Shown: piece by piece, positions 43,487-53,123 of the stretch
Layout of the letters: every line of letters starts with the position of its first letter
Position numbering within the stretch: position 1 is the first letter of the stretch
NCBI RefSeq assembly: GCF_017498505.1
Contig: NZ_CP071798.1
Location: forward strand, 4,141,501-4,205,500
DNA: 64,000 nt
Direction: 5' to 3'
Origin: Sporosarcina sp. Te-1
GTDB taxonomy: Bacteria; Bacillota; Bacilli; Bacillales_A; Planococcaceae
Position numbers and translations under genes: made by a program
Notes under the pieces: generated by a model
The model's input: the letters and a program-made list of their open reading frames with translations, nothing else
Told to the model about the DNA's origin: nothing
Databases searched by the model: none

Positions 43487-43525
43487 AAACCGCAAGCGGA
43501 CAGACATCCGGCTTGCGGTTTTTAT
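43487..43525. terminator. Terminator shared by csbA and azlD
   Basis: AACCGCAAGC and GCTTGCGGTT around a 13-base loop with TTTTTA on the right and TTTTA on the left (minus strand), between convergent genes. Confidence 0.88.
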
Positions 43526-43837
43526 TTACAAAAACAAACTGTAAATCGCCAAAACAGCGATCGTTCCTAAGACGACAGACATGACGCCGCCACCGAGAAT
43601 CGCAATCAGGAATGCGGTGGCCGCCCCGATGACGCCAAAAAGGATGTTCCCTTCCTGGACAAACAGAATCGCTGGAAAAATGAGAGCGCCTAACACCGCA
43701 TACGGTATATTGCTTAACACGCCGCTGACGATGGGAGGCAGTTTCTTCCCATCCAGAAAGGTGAGCGGTACCATGCGGGGAATATACGTTACAAGCGCCA
43801 TGCCAAGAAGCATCCACCAATACCAGGCACCCATCAC
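43526..43837 (-). CDS. azlD: AzlD, branched-chain amino acid exporter small subunit
   Basis: A 103-residue, four-helix membrane protein. It begins WYWWMLLGMALVTYIPRMVPLTFL and includes LPPIVSGVLSNIPYAVLGALIFPAIL, typical of AzlD. AzlCD exports leucine, isoleucine and valine analogues. The start overlaps azlC by four bases, so azlC is translated first and azlD follows. Confidence 0.93.
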   Translation of the reverse strand: MMGAWYWWMLLGMALVTYIPRMVPLTFLDGKKLPPIVSGVLSNIPYAVLGALIFPAILFVQEGNILFGVIGAATAFLIAILGGGVMSVVLGTIAVLAIYSLFL

Positions 43838-44559
43838 TCAACCTCCTTTCCTTGATACAGGCCAGCGACCGCTTTACCGCGCCGTGCGTAAAACATCTCC
43901 ACGAGGACGGCAGAGGCCAGCGTGGAAACGAGAATCGCCCAGCCGGTCGACAGCAACTGGGTGAAATAAAAGAAACAATGGATGACGGCTGCTATGCCTG
44001 CCAGCATGACGACTTTCCGGTTTCCTTTCATGGAAGGAACCAACAGGCCGACGAACATGGCATAGAGGGCAATGGACATGGCCGCTTTAAGAAATGCAGG
44101 CAGATTGGCTCCAATCACATGGCCGACCGCCGTAAAGATGACCCAGCTTCCGTAGGCAATGATCGAAACGCCAAATGCGAAAGCAGTGGAAACCTTCTCC
44201 TCTTTTTGTGTAGCAATGACGGAAAATGACTCGTCCGTAATACCGAACGAATAAATTGCCTTCACCCATTTGGGGGAGCGATGCATCTTTTCATTGAGTG
44301 AAGCCGTCATAAGAAAGTGACGAATATTGACGATAAATGTATTCATGACAATCAATACAGGATCGACTCCGATTTTAAGCATGCTTAATGATATGTATTG
44401 GGCCGCCCCAGCGTAAACGAACAGGCTCATGGCGGTCGCTTCTATTAGGGAGAGACCTGTCGTTTTGGCGAGTAAGCCGAACGTCAACGCTACAGGAAAA
44501 TACCCGATCGCAATGCTCGTCCCGGCTTTCAGTCCGGCTTGAAATTGATTTTTCAACAT
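43834..44559 (-). CDS. azlC: AzlC, branched-chain amino acid exporter large subunit
   Basis: A 241-residue membrane protein with at least six helices; the family signature AGLKAGTSIAIGYFPVALTFGLLAKTTGLSLIEATAMSLFVYAGAAQYISLSML is at the N-terminus. Together with AzlD it forms the exporter. In B. subtilis azlCD is held off by the AzlB repressor; no azlB is nearby, so control here is unknown. The start follows AAAGGTGG on the minus strand. Confidence 0.94.
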   Translation of the reverse strand: MLKNQFQAGLKAGTSIAIGYFPVALTFGLLAKTTGLSLIEATAMSLFVYAGAAQYISLSMLKIGVDPVLIVMNTFIVNIRHFLMTASLNEKMHRSPKWVKAIYSFGITDESFSVIATQKEEKVSTAFAFGVSIIAYGSWVIFTAVGHVIGANLPAFLKAAMSIALYAMFVGLLVPSMKGNRKVVMLAGIAAVIHCFFYFTQLLSTGWAILVSTLASAVLVEMFYARRGKAVAGLYQGKEVE

Positions 44560-44693
44560 GTTGCCACCTTTTCTCTAGCGTATTCTAGCGATTATACTAT
44601 AAAATTTTATTTTGGTGGTATTCTATAGAATAGTTCAACTAATTAACAAACAAGCTGAATCGAGATTTCTGTAACGGATGAGGTGTGGATGAA

Positions 44694-45326
44694 ATGCCAG
44701 AATGGCTGGATCTAGAAAAATTTGAAGCAATCGCACAACAATATAAACTACTTGGTTCGTTGATCGGACTACTGCTGCCGGTCATCGAAGCATTTTTGCC
44801 GTTCTTGCCTTTGTTTGCAATCGTGATCGCCATTGTAAATGCTTACGGTTTATGGTACGGATTTATATTATCCTGGGCGGGAGCGGTCATTGGATCATAT
44901 ACAGTGTTTCTCATTATTCGGAAGTTCGGACGAAGACGGTTCTTCCGATTCCTGACGAAACATGCACGAGTTCAACAATTGATCCATTGGGTAGAGCGAA
45001 ACGGGTTTGGCCCCTTATTTTTATTCATCTGCTTTCCGTTCACCCCGTCCGCCCTCGTAAACTTGGTGGCGGGCCTATCGAACATGAAAAAGAAGCATTA
45101 CTTGTTTATCCTAATGGCCGGGAAATTTGTCATGATTTTCACGATGAGTTTCATCGGACATGATTTGAGAGCCTTATTTACGCGGCCTTTGCGGACGGCA
45201 TTCGTTGCAGTCATCATATTTCTTCTATGGTTCGTTGGCAAACGGCTTGAGAAACGATTGGATCAAAAGGTGGAAGAGGAGTCGAGTAATTTTATGAGGG
45301 AGCGAAATGGGAAGGAAGAGGAGTAG
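44694..45326 (+). CDS. TVP38/TMEM64 family (DedA superfamily) membrane protein
   Basis: A 210-residue membrane protein of the VTT/SNARE-associated domain group. The family core ILSWAGAVIGSYTVFLIIRKFGR and GPLFLFICFPFTPSALVNLVAGLSNMKKKHYLFIL, with FTPS and the GLSNM turn, lies near 55-145; a charged C-terminal tail follows. The group moves or scrambles phospholipids or other lipids. ATG 44694 has GAGG ten bases upstream; GTG 44685 has nearly none. It ends 23 bases before a terminator that merges into repeat array 4. Confidence 0.88.
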   Translation: MPEWLDLEKFEAIAQQYKLLGSLIGLLLPVIEAFLPFLPLFAIVIAIVNAYGLWYGFILSWAGAVIGSYTVFLIIRKFGRRRFFRFLTKHARVQQLIHWVERNGFGPLFLFICFPFTPSALVNLVAGLSNMKKKHYLFILMAGKFVMIFTMSFIGHDLRALFTRPLRTAFVAVIIFLLWFVGKRLEKRLDQKVEEESSNFMRERNGKEEE

Positions 45327-45349
45327 GGGAACCATTGCGGATTGTTGAA

Positions 45350-45379
45350 GGGGTGCCATTTTAGGCGCCCCGTTTTTTT
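45350..45379 (+). terminator. rho-independent terminator running into the repeat array
   Basis: GGGGTGCC paired with GGCGCCCC (one G-U) around ATTTTA, then seven T residues; the last T and following A start the first repeat core. Confidence 0.85.
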
Positions 45380-45799
45380 ATGCTCGCTTATGCGCGGTGG
45401 CACCATGTTTATGCTCGCCTCGAGTTGGTTTATGCGCGGTAGCACCATGTTTATGCTCGTCCCGAATTGGTTTATGCGCGGCGGCACCATGTTTATGCTC
45501 GCCTCGAGTTGGTTTATGCGCGGTAGCACCATGCTTATGCTCGCCCCGAGTTGGTTCATGCGCGGCAGCACCATGTTTATGCTCACCCCGAGTTGGTTCA
45601 TGCGCGGCAGCACCATGTTTATGCTCACCCCGAGTTGGTTTATGCGCGGTGGCACCATGTTTATGCTCGCCCCGAGTCCGTTTATGCGCGGTGGCGCCAT
45701 GCTTATGCTCGCCCCGAGTCCGCTTTTGCGCGGCAATAATTCCATGTTTATGCTCACTCCAAGCTCGCTTATGCACGTCATCCCAATGTTTATACGCAA
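45378..45799 (-). repeat. phased 21-base core-repeat array 4 (42-base super-units)
   Basis: About twenty cores alternate TTATGCTCG and TTATGCGCG (reverse strand CGAGCATAA, CGCGCATAA). Starts run 45388, 45409, 45430, 45451, 45472 and onward every 21 bases to 45724, then 45748, 45769 and 45790, with an extra core at 45378. A few cores vary (TCATGCGCG, TTTTGCGCG). Spacers alternate also and are nearly identical, giving 42-base units such as GGTAGCACCATG and GCCTCGAGTTGG. Because 21 is a multiple of three, all frames stay open and look like long low-complexity proteins; none has a ribosome site. It is the youngest-looking array. Confidence 0.88.
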
Positions 45800-45931
45800 A
45801 TCTCCCACCCCACCAACGCTTCCACTATATGGCCCAATGCAATTAGTTTCTGTCCTGTTCATCTTTCGGTACAATAGAAAGATAGAGAACAGGCATTTTT
45901 ATTTTTACAAGATAGAGAGGAGTGGCCGTTC

Positions 45932-48900
45932 ATGTCTTTGCGATTCATTACAGGTAGAGCGGGAACCGGGAAGACGACGTTCATCGAGCGGGAGATTGCG
46001 TCTGCGCTGCAAGCAGATCCGCTTGGGCCGGCGATTATCCTCCTTGTTCCGGATCAAATGTCGTATTCCATGGAGCATAGTCTGTCTGTTAATTTTGGAC
46101 TTCGTGGCATCATTCGGGCCCAAGTGTCCACATTCAAACGGCTGGCTTGGCGGATTTTGCAGGAAACCGGCGGGATCACGCGGAAAGAGGTCGATGGCTT
46201 CGGGTACCGGATGCTGGTGCGAAGCGTGCTGGAAGAGAACCAGGATGAGCTGAGATTGTTCCGGCAAGCCGCGAATAAAAAAGGATTCGTGGAAAAAGTC
46301 GGAGATCTGATGAAAGAATTCAGCCGATATTGCCTTGATCGCCAATGTTTGACAGACCTCGGATCCAATCTGGAGATGTCGAATGCACCGAGGACCTTGC
46401 AGGATAAGGTCCATGATTTGACGCTGCTGTTCACAAAGATCGAGGAACGGCTCGGCACTTCCTATGTGGATAGCGAGGGCCATTTGGCACTTCTCGCTTC
46501 GCAAATCAAACATTCGGATCTTCTGCAAGAGGCAGATATTTATATAGACGGGTTCGAGAACTTCACTGCCCGTGAATACGAGATTTTGACGGAATTGATG
46601 AAACATGCCAAACGGGTGACGGTGGTGCTGCCGATGGAATCGGATTTGAGCGGTCATGCCGATCACGAACTGTTTTTCAATCCAGTGAGGACAGCGCTCC
46701 GACTTCGGGAAATCGCGAGAACGGAATCCGTCGAGGTGGAAGAGAACATCCATTTGGAGAAAGCTCTTCGTTTTCACAATGAGGAACTTCGTTTCTTTGA
46801 GTCGGCATTCGAGCGCTATCCGATGCCATCCCGGCCTTCGGAAGGGTGCATCACCTTGATTGAGGCAGCGGATCGACGAGCCGAAGTTCATGCGGTTGCC
46901 CGGAAAATTAGAGAGATGGTCATGGAGGGTGAACGGTACAAAGAGATTTCCGTGTTGTATCGGCAGCCTGAAGTGTACGACGAATTGATTGAAACGATAT
47001 TCGGCCAATATGATATTCCGGTTTTCATTAGCCGGAAAAAGCCGATGCTCCACCATCCGTTAATCGAATTCACCCGTTCCGTCCTGGAGGCGGTGCTCGC
47101 CAATTGGTCGTATGAAACCGTTTTTCGCGCGGTAAAGACAGATCTGTTTTTTCCGCATGGCGAGGACAAGTTTTTATGGCGGGAACGGGCGGATCGGCTT
47201 GAAAATTATGTATTGGCCAATGGCATTAATGGTTCACGCTGGTTTGATGAGACCCGCTGGGTAGTGAAACGGTACCGGGGATTGGAAAAGTTTACGCAAG
47301 TCCAAACAGACGAGGAGCTTGCCCAGCAACAGGAGCTCCATTTGATGCGTGATTTGATTCGTGAACCGCTTGCGCAGTTTGAGGCCCGCTTGAAACGTGC
47401 ACGAAACGGCCGGGAAGTGGCGGAATCGCTCTTTACCTTCATGGAAAGTTTGCGAGTTTACGATAAAATCATCGACCTGCGGATGGAAGAGGAGCGTGCT
47501 GGCAGATTACTCGGGGCCACGGAACACGAGCAAGCATGGGATAACTGGATCAATGTGCTCGATCAATTTGTCCTCATGTTCGGCGATCGGCAGTTAGACC
47601 CGAAGGAAGCAGTCCGCATTCTAGACGAAGGATTCGACACATTGGAGTTCACCCGGATTCCCCCTTCGCTCGACCAAGTGACTGTGACGACGATCGAGCT
47701 GGCAAGTTTGATGGAAATCGATGCCGGATTTGTCATCGGGGTGAATGACGGCGTGTTGCCGAAGCGGATTGACGCGGAAGGCCTCCTTTCCGATGCTGAC
47801 CGGGAATGGTTTGCGAAAAATGGGCTGGAGCTTGCGCCGACTGCCAAGATGAAGCTGATGGATGAAGCGTACATGGCGTACCGGGCTTTCACTGCGTCGA
47901 GGGATCGGTTGTTCATTTCCTATCCGATTGCGGATGAAGAAGGGAAATCATTGCTTCCTTCCTTATACATCCCCCGAATTGAACAGCTGCTGCCCGGGAT
48001 AGAGAAGAAGCTCGCTGTCACTGACCCGACAGAATTGCTGTCGGATATGGATCAAATGGAATACGTGAGTCATCCAAGGGCCGCGCTTCCCTACTTGTCA
48101 ATGAAATTGAAGGAAGCGGATCATTCGGGAGTATTGGAACCGGAATGGGGAGCCGTCAAGGCATATTACGACGAGGACCCTCTTTGGTCTTCTGTCCTGA
48201 CGGTCATCATAAAACCGCTTAGCGATCAGAAACAGACAGAGCGGCTGGCTCCTGAGCTTACGGAAGGGCTGTATGGACGTTCGTTCGTTTCCAGCGTCTC
48301 TCGTGTTGAATCGTATTACAGCTGTCCGTTCAAGCATTTCGCTTCGTACGGGTTGGAGCTGAATGAACGGATGGAATTCCAATTGGAAGCTCCGTCGATC
48401 GGCGATCTATTCCATGCGGCATTGAAATGGATTTCGGACGAGGTGATCCGGACAGGCCTGTCGTGGACCGAACTCTCAAGAGAGCAATGCTGGCAATTGG
48501 CAAGAACGGCGATGGAGGAAATTACACCGCGCTTTTTCAATCAAATCCTATTGTCCACAAGTCGCTATCATTATATCCGGCGGAAGCTCACGCATATTTT
48601 GCAGCGGACAATCTACGCTTTGACAAAGCAGGCGACGTCGAGCGTTTTCCGTCCTGTCGCAATCGAAGCGGCATTTGGGCCGGGCGAGCAGCTGCCGCCG
48701 CTTGAGATCCCGTTAAGACGGGGCAATAAGATGAATTTATGCGGGCGGATCGACCGGGTGGATGCGACTGAAATCGATGGAAAGAATTTTGTCCGGGTCG
48801 TCGATTATAAATCGTCTGCTCAGAATTTAGATTTGACCGATGTCTATTACGGCATTTCCTTGCAGATGCTGACCTACTTAGATGTGGCGGTTGAAAATGC

Positions 48901-49423
48901 CGCGGAATGGATTGGGCTAAAAGCCGATCCAGCAGGCGTCCTCTATTTGCATATCCATAACCCGATGATCAAGACGGAGCTGGAGCTGACAGAGGATTTA
49001 ATTGAACAGGAACTGCTGAAATCGTTCCGGATGCGCGGGTATTTGCTGGAAGACCCGGAAGTGGTGCGAGGGATGGACGCCCTGATTGGCAAGTCATCCT
49101 CGATTGTGCCGGCTGCATTGAAAACGGATGGGAGCTTTACCAAAGCATCCAAAGTGCTCGGTTCAGAAGATCTGGACATCGTCCGGCACTACGTTCGAAA
49201 GCGGCATCAGCTGGCGGGGGACGGCATGCTTGCCGGGGATACGCGTGTGTATCCTTATAAGCTCAAGGATCGGATGCCGTGTCAATATTGCTCATACCGC
49301 TCCGTCTGCCAGTTTGACCCGACTGACCCTGATTCCACGTACCGAAACTATGAAAACTTGGATGCGGAGCAATCCCTTGAAAGAATGCGGAAGGAAGTGA
49401 TGGATGATGAACATACCCGTTAA
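45932..49423 (+). CDS. addB: AddB, ATP-dependent helicase/nuclease subunit B
   Basis: A 1163-residue subunit of AddAB (RexAB), which processes DNA double-strand ends and stops at Chi. Walker A GRAGTGKT is at residues 8-15. The C-terminal nuclease holds an iron-sulfur cluster: the first cysteine in YYSCPFKHF (near residue 800) and three more in CQYCSYRSVC (near 1117-1126). The nuclease motif is in RVVDYKSS, where DYK is expected. Its stop overlaps the addA start by 17-20 bases, so translation is coupled. GAGAGGAG precedes the ATG. Confidence 0.96.
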   Translation: MSLRFITGRAGTGKTTFIEREIASALQADPLGPAIILLVPDQMSYSMEHSLSVNFGLRGIIRAQVSTFKRLAWRILQETGGITRKEVDGFGYRMLVRSVLEENQDELRLFRQAANKKGFVEKVGDLMKEFSRYCLDRQCLTDLGSNLEMSNAPRTLQDKVHDLTLLFTKIEERLGTSYVDSEGHLALLASQIKHSDLLQEADIYIDGFENFTAREYEILTELMKHAKRVTVVLPMESDLSGHADHELFFNPVRTALRLREIARTESVEVEENIHLEKALRFHNEELRFFESAFERYPMPSRPSEGCITLIEAADRRAEVHAVARKIREMVMEGERYKEISVLYRQPEVYDELIETIFGQYDIPVFISRKKPMLHHPLIEFTRSVLEAVLANWSYETVFRAVKTDLFFPHGEDKFLWRERADRLENYVLANGINGSRWFDETRWVVKRYRGLEKFTQVQTDEELAQQQELHLMRDLIREPLAQFEARLKRARNGREVAESLFTFMESLRVYDKIIDLRMEEERAGRLLGATEHEQAWDNWINVLDQFVLMFGDRQLDPKEAVRILDEGFDTLEFTRIPPSLDQVTVTTIELASLMEIDAGFVIGVNDGVLPKRIDAEGLLSDADREWFAKNGLELAPTAKMKLMDEAYMAYRAFTASRDRLFISYPIADEEGKSLLPSLYIPRIEQLLPGIEKKLAVTDPTELLSDMDQMEYVSHPRAALPYLSMKLKEADHSGVLEPEWGAVKAYYDEDPLWSSVLTVIIKPLSDQKQTERLAPELTEGLYGRSFVSSVSRVESYYSCPFKHFASYGLELNERMEFQLEAPSIGDLFHAALKWISDEVIRTGLSWTELSREQCWQLARTAMEEITPRFFNQILLSTSRYHYIRRKLTHILQRTIYALTKQATSSVFRPVAIEAAFGPGEQLPPLEIPLRRGNKMNLCGRIDRVDATEIDGKNFVRVVDYKSSAQNLDLTDVYYGISLQMLTYLDVAVENAAEWIGLKADPAGVLYLHIHNPMIKTELELTEDLIEQELLKSFRMRGYLLEDPEVVRGMDALIGKSSSIVPAALKTDGSFTKASKVLGSEDLDIVRHYVRKRHQLAGDGMLAGDTRVYPYKLKDRMPCQYCSYRSVCQFDPTDPDSTYRNYENLDAEQSLERMRKEVMDDEHTR

Positions 49424-52400
49424 GCCGGATGATGTCACGTTTACAGATGACCAGTGGAAAGCGATCTGGGCGACTGGAAAGGACGTGCTCGTTTCTGCGG
49501 CTGCTGGTTCTGGGAAGACGAAAGTGCTCATTACCCGCATGATCGAAAAGGTGCTCAATCAAGACCATCCGATTGATGTTGATGAATTGCTAGTTGTTAC
49601 GTTTACGAATGCAGCTGCGGCGGAAATGAGGCATCGGATGGCGGAAGCGCTGGAGGAAGCGATACTCGAGCAACCGGAATCAGTGCACTTGCGCAGACAG
49701 CTTAGCCTGTTGAATAAAGCGCAAATTTCTACGCTGCATTCATTCTGTTTGAATGTGGTCCGGCAATACGCCTACTTGCTCGACATCGATCCGGGCTTCC
49801 GGATTGCTGATAGCACAGAGGCATCCCTGCTGCGCGATGATACGATCGGAGACGTGCTGGAAGATGCCTACAATGCGCAAGATCCGGAACCGATGTACCG
49901 GCTTGCAGACAGCTTCACATCAGATCGAAGCGACCAATCAATCGAGACATTGATCGATCGGCTATATGATTATTCCCGCGTTCATCCGTCACCTGAACAG
50001 TGGCTCCGGATGATACCGGCGGAATATGAGATTGACGCAGACGCGACTATTGACGAGCTCGGTTTCATTGAGTCATTGAAATTGTCTATCAGGCATTCGC
50101 TTGAAGAAGCGGCGGCACTGACGGAGGACATGCGCCGGATTGCCTTGATGCCTGAAGGCCCGGAACCACTTGCGGCTACAGCGGAGGCCGATTTGCTTTG
50201 GATACGGGAGGCGATACGGCGGATTACCGAAGGCACATGGGTCGATACGTTTGAATTTTTCGCTTCGCTGACATGGGTGAAAGCAGGCACAATCCGCAAA
50301 AATTCGTGTGATGAAGAATTGGCGAAACGTGCGAAAGCGTTGCGGGATGCCGTGAAAAAATTGGTGAATGGCCTGAAAGAATCCTATTTCACCCGGACTC
50401 CTGCACGTTTGCTTGATGAAATGCGTCTCATGGCTCCGATGATGCACACGCTCATTGAACTGGTCATCGATTTCGGGGAGCGATACCATTGCGTCAAAAT
50501 TGACAGGGGACTCGTCGACTTCTCCGATTTGGAACATTATGCATTGCAGATCCTGTCCAAGGAGGAAAAGGGTAAGCTTGTGCCGTCTGATATTGCGCTT
50601 GATTATTTGAACCGTTTTGCGGAAGTGCTCGTGGATGAATACCAGGATACGAACTTGTTGCAGGAAGCGATCATCCAGCTTGTCAAACGCGGCGGTGAAT
50701 CAGATGGGAACCTTTTCATGGTTGGGGACGTAAAACAGTCGATCTATCGTTTCCGTTTAGCGGAGCCGAATCTGTTTCTCGGTAAATACAACCGGTTTAC
50801 GAAGACGGATGGCGATCAAGGAATGAAAATCGACTTGAATGCGAACTTCCGGAGCAGGAAGGAAGTACTGGATGCGACCAATTTCATCTTCTCCCAAGTA
50901 ATGGGCGAGCGGGTCGGTGAAATAGAATATGATGAAGCCGCCGGTTTGAAATACGGTGCACGCTATCCTGAAAAGGAGATGCCGGCCCGGATTGCCTTAC
51001 TCTATGCTGGAGAAGAAGAGGGAGAGGAGCAGGAAGCGACCGATCTGACGGGACAGAGCTTGAAAAGTTCCCAGGCTGAAGCGCGTTATATGATCAAACG
51101 GATTCAGGACTTGTTGGCGTCTGGAGCAGAAGTGACAGATGCGTTCAGCCAGAAACGGCGTCCGCTCGCATATCGGGATATCGTCATCCTCATGCGGTCG
51201 ATGACATGGTCGGGCGAGATCGCAGAGGAATTTAAACTGGCGGGCATTCCGGTCTATGCTGAATTATCACAAGGCTACTTTGAGGCGATCGAAGTGATGA
51301 TCATGCTCAATACACTTCGGGTCATCGACAATCCTTACCAGGACATCCCGCTTGCCTCTGTACTTCGCGCGCCGTTCATCGGCATGACCGAAAGTGAATT
51401 GGCCCAAGTGCGCCTTGTGCACAAGAAAGTGCCATTTTATGATGCATTGCGGACGTTCATCGATCAAGGAGGGGCCGGGATTGCAGCGCAGACGCAGGAG
51501 AAGTTGCAGCGGTTCTTCCTCATGTTCGAAGATTGGCGCAATCTGGCTCGCCGAGGATCCTTGGCCGATCTGATCTGGCAAGTGTATTCGGACACCCATT
51601 ATTATGAAATGGTCGGCGCGATGCCGAACGGTAAACAGCGCCAGGCGAACTTACGGGCACTTCACGACCGGGCTATCGATTATGAGAAGACCTCCTTCCG
51701 CGGACTATTCCGTTTTCTTCGCTTTATCGATCGGATGCAGAAACGGGGAGATGATTTTGGTGCGGCCCGTTTTGTCAGCGAAACAGAAGATGTCGTGCGA
51801 ATCATGACGATCCACGCTTCAAAAGGACTGGAGTTCCCGTTTGTGTTCCTGCCTGGAATCGGACGTCAATTCAATAAGATGGATTTTAACGAGCCGTATT
51901 TGTTCGACCAGCATTTCGGACTCGCAGTAAAAGCCATTGATCCTGATTTGCGGATTACGTATACATCCTTGCCGTTTCTCGCGATGAAAGAGAAGAAACA
52001 ACTGGAGATGCGCGCGGAGGAAATGCGGATTTTGTATGTGGCGATGACGCGGGCCAAGGAGCATCTTGAAATGATTGCTGCGGTGAAGGATATCGAGAAA
52101 TCAATCGGCAAGTGGCAGGACGCACAGATTGTTCCGCCCGGAGAGATGCTGCCGGAATATGTGCGCTCCCGTGCAAATGGCTATCTGGATTGGATAGGGC
52201 CAGCCATTGCGAGGCACCGTGATTTTGAAAAAATGGGGCTCGCTTATGGGGGACAGCTTGTCGATGATCCTTCCATATGGGACATCAATGCGCTGCCTGT
52301 ATCCACATTGCTGCAAGTCCAGCAGGAGCTGGAGGACATGCCGGAAGAGCTTGATATTTTGGAGGCGCGAGAGACGACTCCAGACGAACTGTTAGTACAG

Positions 52401-53123
52401 GAAGTGAAAAGACGGTTTGATTTCAGCTATCCGCATATGGCTTCCGTGAAAAAACGCTCGAAGCAGACCGTCAGCGAATTGAAGCGGCTGTCCTTGTTGA
52501 ACGATGAACCGGATTTTGATGATCCGTTTTCAACGAGAGACGATGAATTGACGACGCCTTATTTACATGATCGGCCCGCTTTCATGCAATCTCGCACACT
52601 ATCCGCTGCCGAAATCGGGACTGCCATGCATACAATTATGCAACATATCGATATTGCTCAAAATCATAGCGTGGCAGACGTGGAACGGCTCGTGACGGAA
52701 CTGACAGAACGACAGTTGCTTACGCCTGAAGAAGCCAATGCGGTAGATGTCCGCAACGTAACCCGCTTCTTCGCAACCCCGCTGGCCGACCGCTTGCGGA
52801 AGGCAAAACGGGTCCTGAAGGAATTGCCTTTTACGTACGCGCATGACGGAAGCGATGGAGACCATCAAATTTTGCAAGGGATCGCTGATTGTCTTTTTGA
52901 AGAGCCGGATGGCTGGGTCTTGCTTGATTACAAAACCGACAGGACGCGGGGGCGTTACCATTCGGAAGAGGAGCTTACGCAGGAAATGCAAAGGCGATAT
53001 GGGATTCAGGTGAGCCTGTATAAAAAAGCGATCGAAGAAATTACAAAGATTACGATTAAAGAGAAGCTGCTCTATCTGTTTGACAGTGAGATGACATTAC
53101 GTGTTCAGGAGGAATCAGTTTGA
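49404..53123 (+). CDS. addA: AddA, ATP-dependent helicase/nuclease subunit A
   Basis: A 1239-residue UvrD-type 3'-to-5' helicase plus nuclease. Walker A is AAAGSGKTKVL near residues 30-40, then VTFTNAAAAEMRHR, VDEYQDTN (motif II), GDVKQSIYRFR, and RIMTIHASKGLEFPFVFLPG with AMTRAKEHL (motifs V-VI). The C-terminal RecB-type nuclease has GIADCLFEEPDGWVLLDYKTD near 1150-1180, with both aspartates and the lysine. ATG 49404 is preferred although ATG 49407 is equal in spacing from GGAAG. The last codon overlaps the TTG of the next gene. Confidence 0.96.
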   Translation: MMNIPVKPDDVTFTDDQWKAIWATGKDVLVSAAAGSGKTKVLITRMIEKVLNQDHPIDVDELLVVTFTNAAAAEMRHRMAEALEEAILEQPESVHLRRQLSLLNKAQISTLHSFCLNVVRQYAYLLDIDPGFRIADSTEASLLRDDTIGDVLEDAYNAQDPEPMYRLADSFTSDRSDQSIETLIDRLYDYSRVHPSPEQWLRMIPAEYEIDADATIDELGFIESLKLSIRHSLEEAAALTEDMRRIALMPEGPEPLAATAEADLLWIREAIRRITEGTWVDTFEFFASLTWVKAGTIRKNSCDEELAKRAKALRDAVKKLVNGLKESYFTRTPARLLDEMRLMAPMMHTLIELVIDFGERYHCVKIDRGLVDFSDLEHYALQILSKEEKGKLVPSDIALDYLNRFAEVLVDEYQDTNLLQEAIIQLVKRGGESDGNLFMVGDVKQSIYRFRLAEPNLFLGKYNRFTKTDGDQGMKIDLNANFRSRKEVLDATNFIFSQVMGERVGEIEYDEAAGLKYGARYPEKEMPARIALLYAGEEEGEEQEATDLTGQSLKSSQAEARYMIKRIQDLLASGAEVTDAFSQKRRPLAYRDIVILMRSMTWSGEIAEEFKLAGIPVYAELSQGYFEAIEVMIMLNTLRVIDNPYQDIPLASVLRAPFIGMTESELAQVRLVHKKVPFYDALRTFIDQGGAGIAAQTQEKLQRFFLMFEDWRNLARRGSLADLIWQVYSDTHYYEMVGAMPNGKQRQANLRALHDRAIDYEKTSFRGLFRFLRFIDRMQKRGDDFGAARFVSETEDVVRIMTIHASKGLEFPFVFLPGIGRQFNKMDFNEPYLFDQHFGLAVKAIDPDLRITYTSLPFLAMKEKKQLEMRAEEMRILYVAMTRAKEHLEMIAAVKDIEKSIGKWQDAQIVPPGEMLPEYVRSRANGYLDWIGPAIARHRDFEKMGLAYGGQLVDDPSIWDINALPVSTLLQVQQELEDMPEELDILEARETTPDELLVQEVKRRFDFSYPHMASVKKRSKQTVSELKRLSLLNDEPDFDDPFSTRDDELTTPYLHDRPAFMQSRTLSAAEIGTAMHTIMQHIDIAQNHSVADVERLVTELTERQLLTPEEANAVDVRNVTRFFATPLADRLRKAKRVLKELPFTYAHDGSDGDHQILQGIADCLFEEPDGWVLLDYKTDRTRGRYHSEEELTQEMQRRYGIQVSLYKKAIEEITKITIKEKLLYLFDSEMTLRVQEESV

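Noticed and set aside
45378..45776. Leftward frame with HKHGATAHKPTRGE repeats, and a third rightward frame with CLCSPRVGLCA repeats
   Set aside because: Same cause as above. All frames and both strands look equally repetitive, so none is likely to be protein-coding.
45342..46253. Long rightward open frame reading MFMLAPSWFMRG-type repeats that extends into addB
   Set aside because: It is a by-product of the 21-base array, which keeps every frame open. It has no ribosome site and overlaps the certain addB gene.
45905..47056. 383-residue leftward open frame
   Set aside because: It is antisense to addB, starts and ends without regulatory signals, and its composition mirrors the addB codons.
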